A stretch of 64,000 nt of DNA. Origin: Melghirimyces algeriensis (GTDB lineage Bacteria; Bacillota; Bacilli; Thermoactinomycetales; DSM-45169). The translations under genes and the position numbers were made by a program. Shown here piece after piece: positions 7,611 to 15,676 of the stretch (position 1 is the first letter of the stretch; each line of letters starts with the position of its first letter). The notes below the pieces were generated by a model, which had not been told where the DNA came from, did not search any database, and was given only the letters and a program-made list of their open reading frames with translations. The stretch is from contig NZ_FXTI01000005.1 in the NCBI RefSeq assembly GCF_900182565.1, positions 124,001 to 188,000 of the forward strand, read 5' to 3'.

Positions 7611-8618
7611 TTAATGAGCTTGTTGCCATACAGTCAGTTTATTGTGAAGGAGGAAAATCACACCATCACATTGAAGCGTGGGGACAATGATTTCTACATA
7701 TCCATCATAGTGTGTACAAGAGATCCCGCGATGCCTGCAAAGTATCTCCTTAAGCAGCTCTTCCATATCTACTGGTCTGTTTCGCGGTTCAAAAACAATC
7801 GTAATTCGCGCATATCCTTCTTCGTACTCTTGACTGGTCACGGAAAAACGAAAGAAGGGGTCTTTACCATTCTGTTGAACCGTCTCACCAATCCAGGTTC
7901 CAAGAGATGAGTCAAAACAATCAAAACGTGTAATACGCATCGGAATCCCAGCTTTAAAGGCCCAGCTGATCGATTCCTCATGAAGGACACCGGCTCCTTT
8001 GGATGCAAGCAACCGTGCAGCTTCATATGATAAACGGGGTACGACTTTCGCTTCCCGTACAATGTGAGGATCTGCGGTCAGAATACCGGGAACATCTGTA
8101 AACAACACAATTTCATCAGCATGTAAAGAAAGACCGATGGCAGCAGCCGTTGTATCGCTGCCACCCCGGCTTAACGTCGTAATGTCTCCAAGAACATTCC
8201 GCCCCTGAAACCCTGCAATCACAGGTACATACCCGTTTTGAATATGCTGTTGGGTCTCTGTGGAGTCCACATACAGCACAGACGAATTCACCACAGAACG
8301 GGTGGTAAAGATGCCCGCTTCCCCGCCAGTCAGGCAGATGGAATCAATCTGTTCCCGCTCCAGCATGTTGGAAAACAATGTTGCTGAGATAATCTCACCA
8401 CATGTTGCCAAGAGGGTATAGTTTCTTGCTGACGGGTTTTTAAGCAGGCTGAGCAATTGATCCGTGGAATAGGGATTTTCCCTCCGTCCAATGGCAGACA
8501 CCACAACAACAGGCGTAAAACCGGCCCGTAACGACTTTTTCACCTGAGAAACAGCAGAAATCCTTCGCTGATGGTCTAAGAGGGAAGTTCCTCCAAATTT
8601 TAGAATCTGAACCGTCAT
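7611..8618 (-). CDS. DapG-like aspartokinase with shortened C-terminal regulatory region
   Basis: The 335-residue protein has a full amino-acid kinase domain: VQILKFGGTSL, VVVVSAIGRRENPYSTDQLL, LLATCGEIISA, LTGGEAGIFTT, AGFQGRNVLGDITTLSRGGS and FTDVPGILTADPHIV. This is closest in pattern to Bacillus aspartokinase I (about 404 residues, two ACT units). Here only about 75 residues follow the kinase domain, so one ACT unit is missing or degenerate. Known function is phosphorylation of L-aspartate at the head of the lysine pathway. In this operon two roles are plausible: raising lysine supply for the N-hydroxylase with weakened feedback control, or activating another carboxylate. The ATG at 8618 has AAGGGGAG ahead and follows the MetRS-like gene by 21 bases. 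Confidence 0.85.
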   Translation of the reverse strand: MTVQILKFGGTSLLDHQRRISAVSQVKKSLRAGFTPVVVVSAIGRRENPYSTDQLLSLLKNPSARNYTLLATCGEIISATLFSNMLEREQIDSICLTGGEAGIFTTRSVVNSSVLYVDSTETQQHIQNGYVPVIAGFQGRNVLGDITTLSRGGSDTTAAAIGLSLHADEIVLFTDVPGILTADPHIVREAKVVPRLSYEAARLLASKGAGVLHEESISWAFKAGIPMRITRFDCFDSSLGTWIGETVQQNGKDPFFRFSVTSQEYEEGYARITIVFEPRNRPVDMEELLKEILCRHRGISCTHYDGYVEIIVPTLQCDGVIFLLHNKLTVWQQAH

Positions 8619-8639
8619 CTTAAACTCCCCTTCAATTGA

Positions 8640-10256
8640 TCACTTGAAACCACCAAACGGTATACACTCTTTATGAAACGAAAGAGGAATCGGCTCAAGA
8701 CTTTCCACGTGAGACCATTTAAGCGGCTGTGAAGGCATCCCCAAAGATTTGCACAGCTGGGTCGAAAATTCCGGCATGATGGGATAGGCAAAATAAACCA
8801 AACCATAGAACATAAAACCGGTTGAAATCAAGCGATCACGATAAGCCGTAACATTTGTAGAGCGCATGGGAAGAACATAACGGTTAAAATAGGATTGAAT
8901 CGCTTGACTGTAATCACGAAGAACAGCACTTGATTGATACAAGCTGAATGAGTGAATATCCAAATAGGTTTCCATCCCTTTTTTCACCCATTCCAAACAG
9001 CCTTTCGTCTGCAAATCCAGTTTTTGAGGTTCCAGCAGTAATCCATGTGGAAAATCCGAATCAAGAAGATCACCAAATCTCTCCAGTGTTTCAACCAGTG
9101 GCTTTAGCTCATTTTGCATCATACGTTCAAACGCACGCTTCGAAAAGTTTGTTTGCATAAATTCCGGATTGGTGCGACACAGATAGTAACGCAAAGCATC
9201 CGATGGCACTTCCTCGAAGATTTCCCGTCCCCAAATGGCATGCCCTCTGCTTGTAGAGAACTTTTCATTCTCCAATAAATAGAATTCGTTTGTTATTACA
9301 TGGTCCGGATAAATATATTTTCCATCTAATGCCAAACTGGCGGTTACGTGTAAGACGGCATTGAAGAAACTGTTATCATAGCCCAGAAATTGAACAAATG
9401 TGGTATCTTTATTGGTAGGGTTTAGATGGGGATGATCATACAATTGAGCCCATTGAAGTGCGGAGTAAATATGTCCCGGATACATCTCAAACCAGACATT
9501 GATGACTTGATCTTCAAATCCCTGAACAGGCACCCGAATTCCCCAATCCGCTGGATAGGTAACAGGATAATCAGGAATGGGCTGATCTGTAATCCACTGA
9601 CAAAGAGCTTTTAAGTGCGGACGCCAACTTTTTCTGGAGTTATAAAATGACTGAAGGGCTGTTCGGTACTGATCAATGGGTAAGAAAAGCCCGCGGTATT
9701 GAGTGATTTGTGGTGGAGATTCACATGAACTGCAGTAAGAGTCAATCAATTCAACCGGTCTGTTCACACGACCGCAGGCTTCACACAGGTTTCCTGCCGC
9801 AACTTCATAGCAGTAAGGGCATTTCCCTTTAATATGTGATTCAAACAAATAGGTTTGACATTGATTACAATAGTGGATCGGTTCTGTTTTTTCTTTCAGG
9901 AGCCCTTTTTCATACATTTCTAGGAAAAAGTTCTGGACAAATTGGATGTACTCCCGATTCCCCAATGAGTTTATAAATCCATCCAGTTCAATGTTTGCCG
10001 CTTGAAAGGTGGATAAAATGTTCTCCGTCTGCTTTTTGATCAATCTTTCCGGGCTGGTTCCCAGCCGTTTGGAAGTTGTTACAACATAACTTTGATGGTC
10101 ATCCCCACCGCTGAGATAAACAACATGGTTTTGTTGCATTTTTTGATAACGGCTAAACACATCCGCTGCCAAATACGGTCCCGATAAATGACCCACATGC
10201 AAATCTCCGTTTGTCGTGGGAGGGGTGGCCGTAACCAAATAGGTTTTCACATTCAT
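8640..10256 (-). CDS. Methionyl-tRNA-synthetase-like enzyme, probable hydrazine (N-N bond) synthetase component
   Basis: A 538-residue class I synthetase fold. The HIGH motif is HVGHLSG (20-26), and the KMSKS motif is altered to KFSTSRGHAIW (332-342). Four Cys pairs (C130/C133, C146/C149, C158/C161, C175/C178) make the two zinc knuckles of MetRS. The usual substrate segment is changed to FLGYDNSFFNAVLH. There is no C-terminal EMAP-type tRNA-binding domain and the C-terminal helical domain is divergent. It directly follows a cupin gene and lies downstream of a lysine N-hydroxylase gene. That combination matches the cupin/MetRS-like enzymes that join an amino acid to N6-hydroxylysine (Spb40, PyrN types). 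The role is inferred; a housekeeping metG is unlikely. ATG 10256 has AGGAG ahead. Confidence 0.88.
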   Translation of the reverse strand: MNVKTYLVTATPPTTNGDLHVGHLSGPYLAADVFSRYQKMQQNHVVYLSGGDDHQSYVVTTSKRLGTSPERLIKKQTENILSTFQAANIELDGFINSLGNREYIQFVQNFFLEMYEKGLLKEKTEPIHYCNQCQTYLFESHIKGKCPYCYEVAAGNLCEACGRVNRPVELIDSYCSSCESPPQITQYRGLFLPIDQYRTALQSFYNSRKSWRPHLKALCQWITDQPIPDYPVTYPADWGIRVPVQGFEDQVINVWFEMYPGHIYSALQWAQLYDHPHLNPTNKDTTFVQFLGYDNSFFNAVLHVTASLALDGKYIYPDHVITNEFYLLENEKFSTSRGHAIWGREIFEEVPSDALRYYLCRTNPEFMQTNFSKRAFERMMQNELKPLVETLERFGDLLDSDFPHGLLLEPQKLDLQTKGCLEWVKKGMETYLDIHSFSLYQSSAVLRDYSQAIQSYFNRYVLPMRSTNVTAYRDRLISTGFMFYGLVYFAYPIMPEFSTQLCKSLGMPSQPLKWSHVESLEPIPLSFHKECIPFGGFK

Positions 10257-10268
10257 CACACTCCTTTC

Positions 10269-11057
10269 TTATTTTTCGGACGTTTCTCCCCACCAAATAC
10301 AAAGGATCTCCATATCCTTGGACCCTTCGTTTTTCACGGTATGAACAGCGAAGGGCTCAAGATAAACCACATCCCCTTTTGAGACAGGAAGACGATGCTC
10401 ATCCACATTCATCGTGCCCGTTCCTTCCATAAACAGAAATGCTTCTTCCTCATCATGACAATGGGGAAGTGTATGCTTCCCTGGGCTTAAAACCGCCCAA
10501 GCTGCACCAAAAGGCGAGGATTGGGAAGAACCGGAAGGAAATAACCTGCGAAAGTCCGCCCCATATTCTGGATTAAATTTTTCCCTGGTTGGACGATCAA
10601 TCGATTTATACTTGACTTCACTTGTCCGTTTCAAAGCTCTTCGAAGATATAAATCCACCATTTTTTCAGGATAATGTTTATTTAAACCTTTTCTCACTCT
10701 CCGGATATAGTCCGCAGAAGGAAGATTATAGGGTTGGATGATTTGGGGTTCTAACGTATATACCTTTCTTTCAACGCCTTCAATCAAAGCCCGATTCTGT
10801 TTGAGAACATACCCGTGACCGTTCTTGACCAGATCCTCCAAACGATTTTCCGATACCTGATAGGCAACACCGAGGACTTGTCCACCTTTCAACGGTACAA
10901 GCGTGGATGTTCCGCCATCATCAAAATCCGGATGCTCACCCGTAAATGTATAGATATAATCGGTCAATGTCGCGCGAACCATTCCGTCAACGTCACCTAG
11001 ATCCCGTTTCATTTGATCGGGGTCTGTACTGATCCCATAGGCAAAAACATAAGGCAT
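10269..11057 (-). CDS. GGCT-like/cupin two-domain protein, probable metal-binding N-N bond enzyme
   Basis: Of 262 residues, 1-140 follow the gamma-glutamylcyclotransferase (AIG2) fold pattern (YVFAYGISTDPDQM at the start, then LPSADYIRRVRKGLNKHYPE), but the usual catalytic Glu position reads VKNGHGY. Residues 170-262 are a cupin with a perfect motif 1, G193-X5-H199-X-H201-X3-E205-X6-G212, and motif 2 ending H239-X3-N243, giving the ligand set His199, His201, Glu205, His239. Family knowledge: zinc-binding cupin domains catalyse N-N bond formation next to MetRS-like domains that supply the activated amino acid. In known cases the two are usually fused; here they are separate genes 12 bases apart. 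The stop-to-start distance and the GGGAGGATC site support joint translation. Confidence 0.85.
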   Translation of the reverse strand: MPYVFAYGISTDPDQMKRDLGDVDGMVRATLTDYIYTFTGEHPDFDDGGTSTLVPLKGGQVLGVAYQVSENRLEDLVKNGHGYVLKQNRALIEGVERKVYTLEPQIIQPYNLPSADYIRRVRKGLNKHYPEKMVDLYLRRALKRTSEVKYKSIDRPTREKFNPEYGADFRRLFPSGSSQSSPFGAAWAVLSPGKHTLPHCHDEEEAFLFMEGTGTMNVDEHRLPVSKGDVVYLEPFAVHTVKNEGSKDMEILCIWWGETSEK

Positions 11058-11068
11058 AATGATCCTCC

Positions 11069-12142
11069 CTACTTTAATTTTACAAACTCTCCATTCCGGA
11101 TCTGATAAACCGCCCAGGGGAAGTTCATCCAGTTGCCGTGACTGTCAAACAAGAGCTTCCCCATCAATGAGTGATTGTGCATCGCATTCAGGGAGATCCG
11201 GCTAATCACCGCATGGGTATTCTCTGCTCCAACTTCTGCAGCTGCTTTAAGATACAGCTTCGTTGCCAGATAGCTGGTAATGGAGTAAGCTCCCGGTTTC
11301 AAACCTGCACGGGATTGATATCGTTGTAGAAATGCTGGGAAATCCGGATGAAGTGGATCATGATCTGTGGATACCACATAAGTCTTTTCTCCGGCTTCTC
11401 CCGCCAATATGGGCAGCTCAGCGATATAAGCATCATCCCCCATAATGACGGGCTTTGTAACCTTTTGTTGATTCAGCCAGCGCAGTACTTGACTGCCAAC
11501 CTGATACCTGCCAGCATATAGAATGGCTTCTATATCTTCAGAAATATCGATGGGATCACCATCCCACACGGTTTCTTGGACATCCTGAACCCCTATCTGC
11601 TTGAGCCGATGCTGAAGCAGTGCTGATAGGCTCTGGCCATATTGAATCCCCTCTTTGATGATCAAAACGCGTTTCGCTCCCAATGACTGTGAGACAAAGC
11701 AAACCATTCGGTTTGCCAACCCTTCATCCCGACCGTAAAAACGTAAAACATGTTTGTACATGGGGTAAGTGAGCATCGGATGTGAGGTGGCCGGAGCCAG
11801 AAATGCGATTTGCTTTTCCTGGTATCGTTTGACCGCTTTTAAGGCTTCGGTACTGCTTAGATGACCAATAACTGCATGCACTTGTTGTTGAATGAGACAA
11901 TCTGCTGCTAAACCGGGAGCGGATTCATCCAACTGATCTTCTTGCCAAATAACCTCTACAGAGAAAGAGGGGAAAGTGGCCATCCAGTCTTCCACAGCCA
12001 ATGCAAAGCCTGTGCACAGTTCTCTGGTATGCCCTCCCAGATTCCCGCTAACGCCCACTCTGATAGTGTCACGATTCGGTTTGCATCGCTTCTCGGTCTC
12101 TAAAAGCTTCAGAGGTTGCAGAGGGGGGATTGATTTACACAT
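11069..12142 (-). CDS. Leader-less periplasmic-binding-fold (type 1) protein, possible cytosolic ligand sensor
   Basis: The 357-residue protein has the branched-chain amino acid/amide receptor fold of LivJ and AmiC: RVGVSGNLGGHTRELCTGFA, VIGHLSSTEALKAVKRYQ, IAFLAPATSHPMLTYPMYKH, FYGRDEGLANRMVCFVSQSL, RVLIIKEGIQYGQSLS and a late YSITSYLATKLYLKAAAEVG. Its N-terminus (MCKSIPPLQPLKLLETEKRC) has neither a signal peptide nor a lipobox, so it should stay in the cytosol. There are no permease or ATPase genes nearby. A sensor role like that of AmiC is one reading; a recruited enzyme or chaperone of the pathway is another. Its ATG overlaps the SIS gene stop by eight bases, indicating translational coupling. 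Confidence 0.75.
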   Translation of the reverse strand: MCKSIPPLQPLKLLETEKRCKPNRDTIRVGVSGNLGGHTRELCTGFALAVEDWMATFPSFSVEVIWQEDQLDESAPGLAADCLIQQQVHAVIGHLSSTEALKAVKRYQEKQIAFLAPATSHPMLTYPMYKHVLRFYGRDEGLANRMVCFVSQSLGAKRVLIIKEGIQYGQSLSALLQHRLKQIGVQDVQETVWDGDPIDISEDIEAILYAGRYQVGSQVLRWLNQQKVTKPVIMGDDAYIAELPILAGEAGEKTYVVSTDHDPLHPDFPAFLQRYQSRAGLKPGAYSITSYLATKLYLKAAAEVGAENTHAVISRISLNAMHNHSLMGKLLFDSHGNWMNFPWAVYQIRNGEFVKLK

Positions 12143-13199
12143 AAAGCTGTCTCGCCTTTCGGTATTTCTCTTGGTCTCTTCGGATCAAATCGGGATTCAG
12201 ACCTCTGTTTACAGCTGAATAATAAGCCATCAATTGAATCGGTATGGCATGTACAATCGGCTTTAAGGGACTGATACATAAAGGCAGGGCAACAGCCGAA
12301 ATCTCCTCATATATGTGAGGCTTTGAGGTTAGAAGAATCGTTTGAGCGTCCACGGCTTTTACAGCTTGTATGGCTTCCTTTACCCGATCCCTGCTGCTGT
12401 TGGGAGGGTCAATCATCACAACCAGACTCTTTCTATCACACATCACCAGGTGTCCATGCAGTAATTGTTCCAGGTCCAAGCCCATTGAAAAAAGATAGCT
12501 GGTTTCTGCAATCTTCAGGGAAGCTTCCATGGCCAAAGGAAGCGTGCAGCCTGACCCTGCAAATATCCAGTTATTCACCTCGTTTCCAATCCCTTTTGAT
12601 TGATCCAGCAACTGTTCATCCAAATCCAGGGCCTGACGTAACAAATCGGGAAGAGATTCCATACTTCCTGACAACAGATTTTTCCCAAAGAGAAGCAACA
12701 AAACGGTTGTGCTTAAGGTGTAACTGATGGTGTGTGCCAACGATTTTTCATAGGGATATCCCGTGTCCACCAAGTAGTCAACCTTCTCTTTTAAAAGACT
12801 GTCTGAAAAGCCACAGATCCCTGCCGTAGTGGCACCTTTGCTTCTCGCAACATCTAGGGCCTGAAGTGTCATATGTGTTTTTCCAGAATGACTGACACCA
12901 ATCACCAAATCAGACTCTCCCAACTCCCAATGATGCAACAGTTCAAACGATGAAACAGCCTGAATATCCTTTTTTCCTTGGTAGATTTCGTGAGCAATCG
13001 ACTCCCCGGCCAGACAAACATATTGGGACGTTCCACAACCGGTCAGAAGAATCCGTTGTTTGCTTTCCATCTCCTCTGCGATCCATTCCAACACGGTTGC
13101 TACCTCAATGTTTTGGAGCAATTTTTCGATATAATCCGGTTGAAGACGAATCTCTTCATACATGTAATAGGGATGTGACTCTCTTGATTTTGCACGCAT
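12135..13199 (-). CDS. Double SIS-domain protein (GlmS isomerase / FrlB deglycase type)
   Basis: The 354-residue protein has two sugar-isomerase domains and no glutaminase domain. The first has LLTGCGTSQYVCLAGESIAHE and IGVSHSGKTHMTLQALDVAR; the second has WIFAGSGCTLPLAMEASLKI followed by AETSYLF and LEQLLHGHLV, as in GlmS and fructoselysine-6-phosphate deglycase. Substrates of the fold are phosphorylated (amino)sugars or Amadori compounds of amino acids. In this operon it could form or remove a sugar attached to an amine or hydrazine, which is speculation. ATG 13199 follows GAGGAG by eight bases. It is 9 bases after the FAD oxidase stop and overlaps the next gene. Confidence 0.8.
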   Translation of the reverse strand: MRAKSRESHPYYMYEEIRLQPDYIEKLLQNIEVATVLEWIAEEMESKQRILLTGCGTSQYVCLAGESIAHEIYQGKKDIQAVSSFELLHHWELGESDLVIGVSHSGKTHMTLQALDVARSKGATTAGICGFSDSLLKEKVDYLVDTGYPYEKSLAHTISYTLSTTVLLLLFGKNLLSGSMESLPDLLRQALDLDEQLLDQSKGIGNEVNNWIFAGSGCTLPLAMEASLKIAETSYLFSMGLDLEQLLHGHLVMCDRKSLVVMIDPPNSSRDRVKEAIQAVKAVDAQTILLTSKPHIYEEISAVALPLCISPLKPIVHAIPIQLMAYYSAVNRGLNPDLIRRDQEKYRKARQLYV

Positions 13200-13211
13200 C
13201 AAACCATCTCC

Positions 13212-14378
13212 TCACATATGGCGATAGGGATACTTTGGTTGAATCCATCGGTTTTGTTCAAAGCGGGATAATCGATAAGGTTGCAAATCTTCATGATCTT
13301 TCATCTCCATTAATTCATAAGCGATATATTCGCCCAATGCTGGAGCAATTTTAAACCCACCACCACTGAAACCTGTCGCAACATACAAACCTTCGATCTC
13401 TTGCAACCTGCCCACAATCCCATGTTTATCCGGTGAATAGCTGTCAAAGCTGGAACGGCCCCCTGCAAAAACCGTCTGATTTCTCAGTTTTGGAATACGA
13501 TGCTGCATCAAGTGAAGGGCATCGTGAAAATCCTCCATTGTTAAAGGGGACAGGGTATCGGGATCTACATTCAACTGATTGGTGGAAATGCCAACCAATA
13601 TTTTTCCATCTCCTGTTCTTCGGAAATAGGTACCGATTGTATCGTCGATGCAGGTTGCCAATGGCGGACTGATTTCCTCCGAAGGTTGAAAAAAACAGAT
13701 CCCAATCTTCTTGGACTGAAGGGGGATATGGAGCCCTATGGACTGAAGCAAAGGTTTGGCATCGATGTTGTTACACAGTATCACCTCCTTTGCCTCAATC
13801 TCACCCACATTGGAATGGATACCGATGACTCGATCACCAACAGTCTTCAGCGAATGGACTTTGACGCCTTCCAATATGCCAAGACCGTTTTGCTGTGCCT
13901 GTTGCAAAAAGCTCATCGTCGCCTTAACCGGGTCAGCATAACCACTGTCCGGCTCATAAGCCACCACAGCAATATCTTCCGGGGAAAAGAATGGCTGGGC
14001 TTGGATGAAATCATCCGGGGAAAGCATTTGGATGCAAATTCCCAGTTTTTTCAGCATTCGGATGTTTTTTTTCGCATGTTCTTGATACCCCTTGCCAATC
14101 ATCTGGAAAAAACCGGTTTTTTGAAATGCACAATCTCCCCCTACGATTTCATTCCAATGCTGGAAGTATGGATAACTGGACCATGCTAATTTAGCTTGGT
14201 AGGGGTTTGTGTGATGCATTCGAATCAATCCGCCTGACATAGCGGTTGATCCCATGCCTGGTGGGCGTCCTTTCTCACACAGCAACACCTGATGCTTTCC
14301 CTGGCGTGCCAAATGATAGGCGATGGAACTCCCAATCACACCTCCCCCAACGATTAGAAAATCGGCTGTCTTGACCAT
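13212..14378 (-). CDS. DAO-family FAD-dependent amine/amino-acid oxidase
   Basis: The 388-residue flavoprotein belongs to the glycine/sarcosine/D-amino acid oxidase family. The dinucleotide-binding motif is DFLIVGGGVIGSSIAYHLA at residues 5-23. GSTAMSGGLIRMHHTNP, PDSGYADPVKATMSFLQQAQ and the C-terminal LYVATGFSGGGFKIAPALGE are typical. In lysine-derived hydrazine pathways a related flavin oxidase oxidises the secondary hydrazine and releases a hydrazino acid plus 2-aminoadipate semialdehyde; I infer that role here. The ATG at 14378 comes two bases after the aminotransferase stop and has GAGGGTG ahead. The frame is open 13 codons further upstream but inside the neighbour. Confidence 0.85.
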   Translation of the reverse strand: MVKTADFLIVGGGVIGSSIAYHLARQGKHQVLLCEKGRPPGMGSTAMSGGLIRMHHTNPYQAKLAWSSYPYFQHWNEIVGGDCAFQKTGFFQMIGKGYQEHAKKNIRMLKKLGICIQMLSPDDFIQAQPFFSPEDIAVVAYEPDSGYADPVKATMSFLQQAQQNGLGILEGVKVHSLKTVGDRVIGIHSNVGEIEAKEVILCNNIDAKPLLQSIGLHIPLQSKKIGICFFQPSEEISPPLATCIDDTIGTYFRRTGDGKILVGISTNQLNVDPDTLSPLTMEDFHDALHLMQHRIPKLRNQTVFAGGRSSFDSYSPDKHGIVGRLQEIEGLYVATGFSGGGFKIAPALGEYIAYELMEMKDHEDLQPYRLSRFEQNRWIQPKYPYRHM

Positions 14379-14380
14379 CC

Positions 14381-15676
14381 TTATACACCCTCTTTGAGGG
14401 CATGATCCAATGCCCATTCAAAAATATTCACAGCTTCCTCCACCTGTTGCGGTGTAATATTCAACGGAGGAATCCAGCGAATCACATGATTTTCCGTCCC
14501 GCATGTCAACAAAATCAACCTCTTTTTCAAACATTCCTTACGAACCCTTTCTGCGATATATTGTTTGGAATAATTCAAATAATCGACAAATTCGCAACCT
14601 ATCATCAATCCCAGTCCCCGAATCTCCCCTAAATACGAACAGTACTTTGCTGTATCCCGCAACCGATTCATCAACCGATCGCCGGCCGTTTTTGCCTTAG
14701 CCAACAACCGTTCATCATGAATGACCCGAAGTGTCTCCGCCGCTGCTGCACAGGAAAGGGCATTTCCTCCATAGGTTCCCCCGTGGGATCCTTTTTGCCA
14801 ATGATTCATCCATCGCCTATTTGCCACAACCCCACTCAATGGCATTCCGGATGCCAATCCTTTGGCAATCAAAAGAATATCCGGTTCCACACCAAAGTGT
14901 TCATAGGCAAAAAATTTTCCGGTCCGTCCAAAACCCGTCTGAATCTCATCCAAGATCAAGAGGATGCCATGCTGCTCACAGATTTCTTTCAGACGGGGCA
15001 GAAAGTTTTTTGGGGGAACGACGTATCCTCCTTCACCCAAGATCGGCTCAATAATCATCGCCGCAGTTTCTTCCGGTGACGTTTGCGTTCTTAACAAGTG
15101 TTGCAGTTCTTGAAGACACCATTCACTCAGGTCTTCGGGAGAAACACCCCGATATCGAAACGGATCCGGGTAAGGAGCAATATGAACACCGGGCATCAAC
15201 GGTTGATAGTGTGAACGATAAATGGTTTTTGCGGTAGTGAGGGACATGGCTCCTACTGTTCTTCCATGATATCCGCCTTGAAACGCAATGATATTCGTTT
15301 TCTTCGTTGCTTGACGAGCCAGTTTCAGCGCGCTCTCCACCGCCTCACTCCCACTGTTTGCAAAAAAGAAGCTGTTCAAGTGAGTCGGCAACACTTTTTC
15401 CAACTCGGTTACCAGGTCCAGCATCGGTTGATGATAAACGACCGTTGCCTGTCCATGGATCAACCTTTCGGCCTGCCGCTGAATTGCCTGTACCACTCTG
15501 GGATGGCAATGCCCTATATTGGTGACACCGATCCCTGAGGTAAAATCCAAATAGGGCTGGTTCCTGGAATCAAACAGATAACTCCCTTTCGCATGGCTGA
15601 CCTCAATTTGGGTAAAGTGGGGCCATACCGGGGAAAGCTTTTGCTTATGATTTTGGAAAATAGGAGACGAAGTCAT
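14381..15676 (-). CDS. Class III PLP-dependent aminotransferase (GABA/ornithine transaminase type)
   Basis: The 431-residue aminotransferase shows YLDFTSGIGVTNIGHCHPRV, FFFANSGSEAVESALKLAR, FQGGYHGRTVGAMSLT, the cofactor Asp in LILDEIQTGFGRTG, the Schiff-base Lys in LLIAKGLASGMPLSG, and GGTYGGNALSCAAA. Members transfer an omega-amino group (GABA, lysine, ornithine, acetyl-ornithine) to 2-oxoglutarate. In this operon it could process the aminoadipate semialdehyde released from lysine, or aminate a precursor. It starts at ATG 15676 with GGAGGGA ahead, inside the last 32 bases of the N-hydroxylase gene, and ends two bases before the FAD oxidase gene. Confidence 0.88.
   Translation of the reverse strand: MTSSPIFQNHKQKLSPVWPHFTQIEVSHAKGSYLFDSRNQPYLDFTSGIGVTNIGHCHPRVVQAIQRQAERLIHGQATVVYHQPMLDLVTELEKVLPTHLNSFFFANSGSEAVESALKLARQATKKTNIIAFQGGYHGRTVGAMSLTTAKTIYRSHYQPLMPGVHIAPYPDPFRYRGVSPEDLSEWCLQELQHLLRTQTSPEETAAMIIEPILGEGGYVVPPKNFLPRLKEICEQHGILLILDEIQTGFGRTGKFFAYEHFGVEPDILLIAKGLASGMPLSGVVANRRWMNHWQKGSHGGTYGGNALSCAAAAETLRVIHDERLLAKAKTAGDRLMNRLRDTAKYCSYLGEIRGLGLMIGCEFVDYLNYSKQYIAERVRKECLKKRLILLTCGTENHVIRWIPPLNITPQQVEEAVNIFEWALDHALKEGV

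Noticed and set aside
8640..10256. Housekeeping methionyl-tRNA synthetase
   Set aside because: The KMSKS motif and substrate segment are altered, no C-terminal tRNA-binding domain follows, and it lies in a biosynthetic operon.
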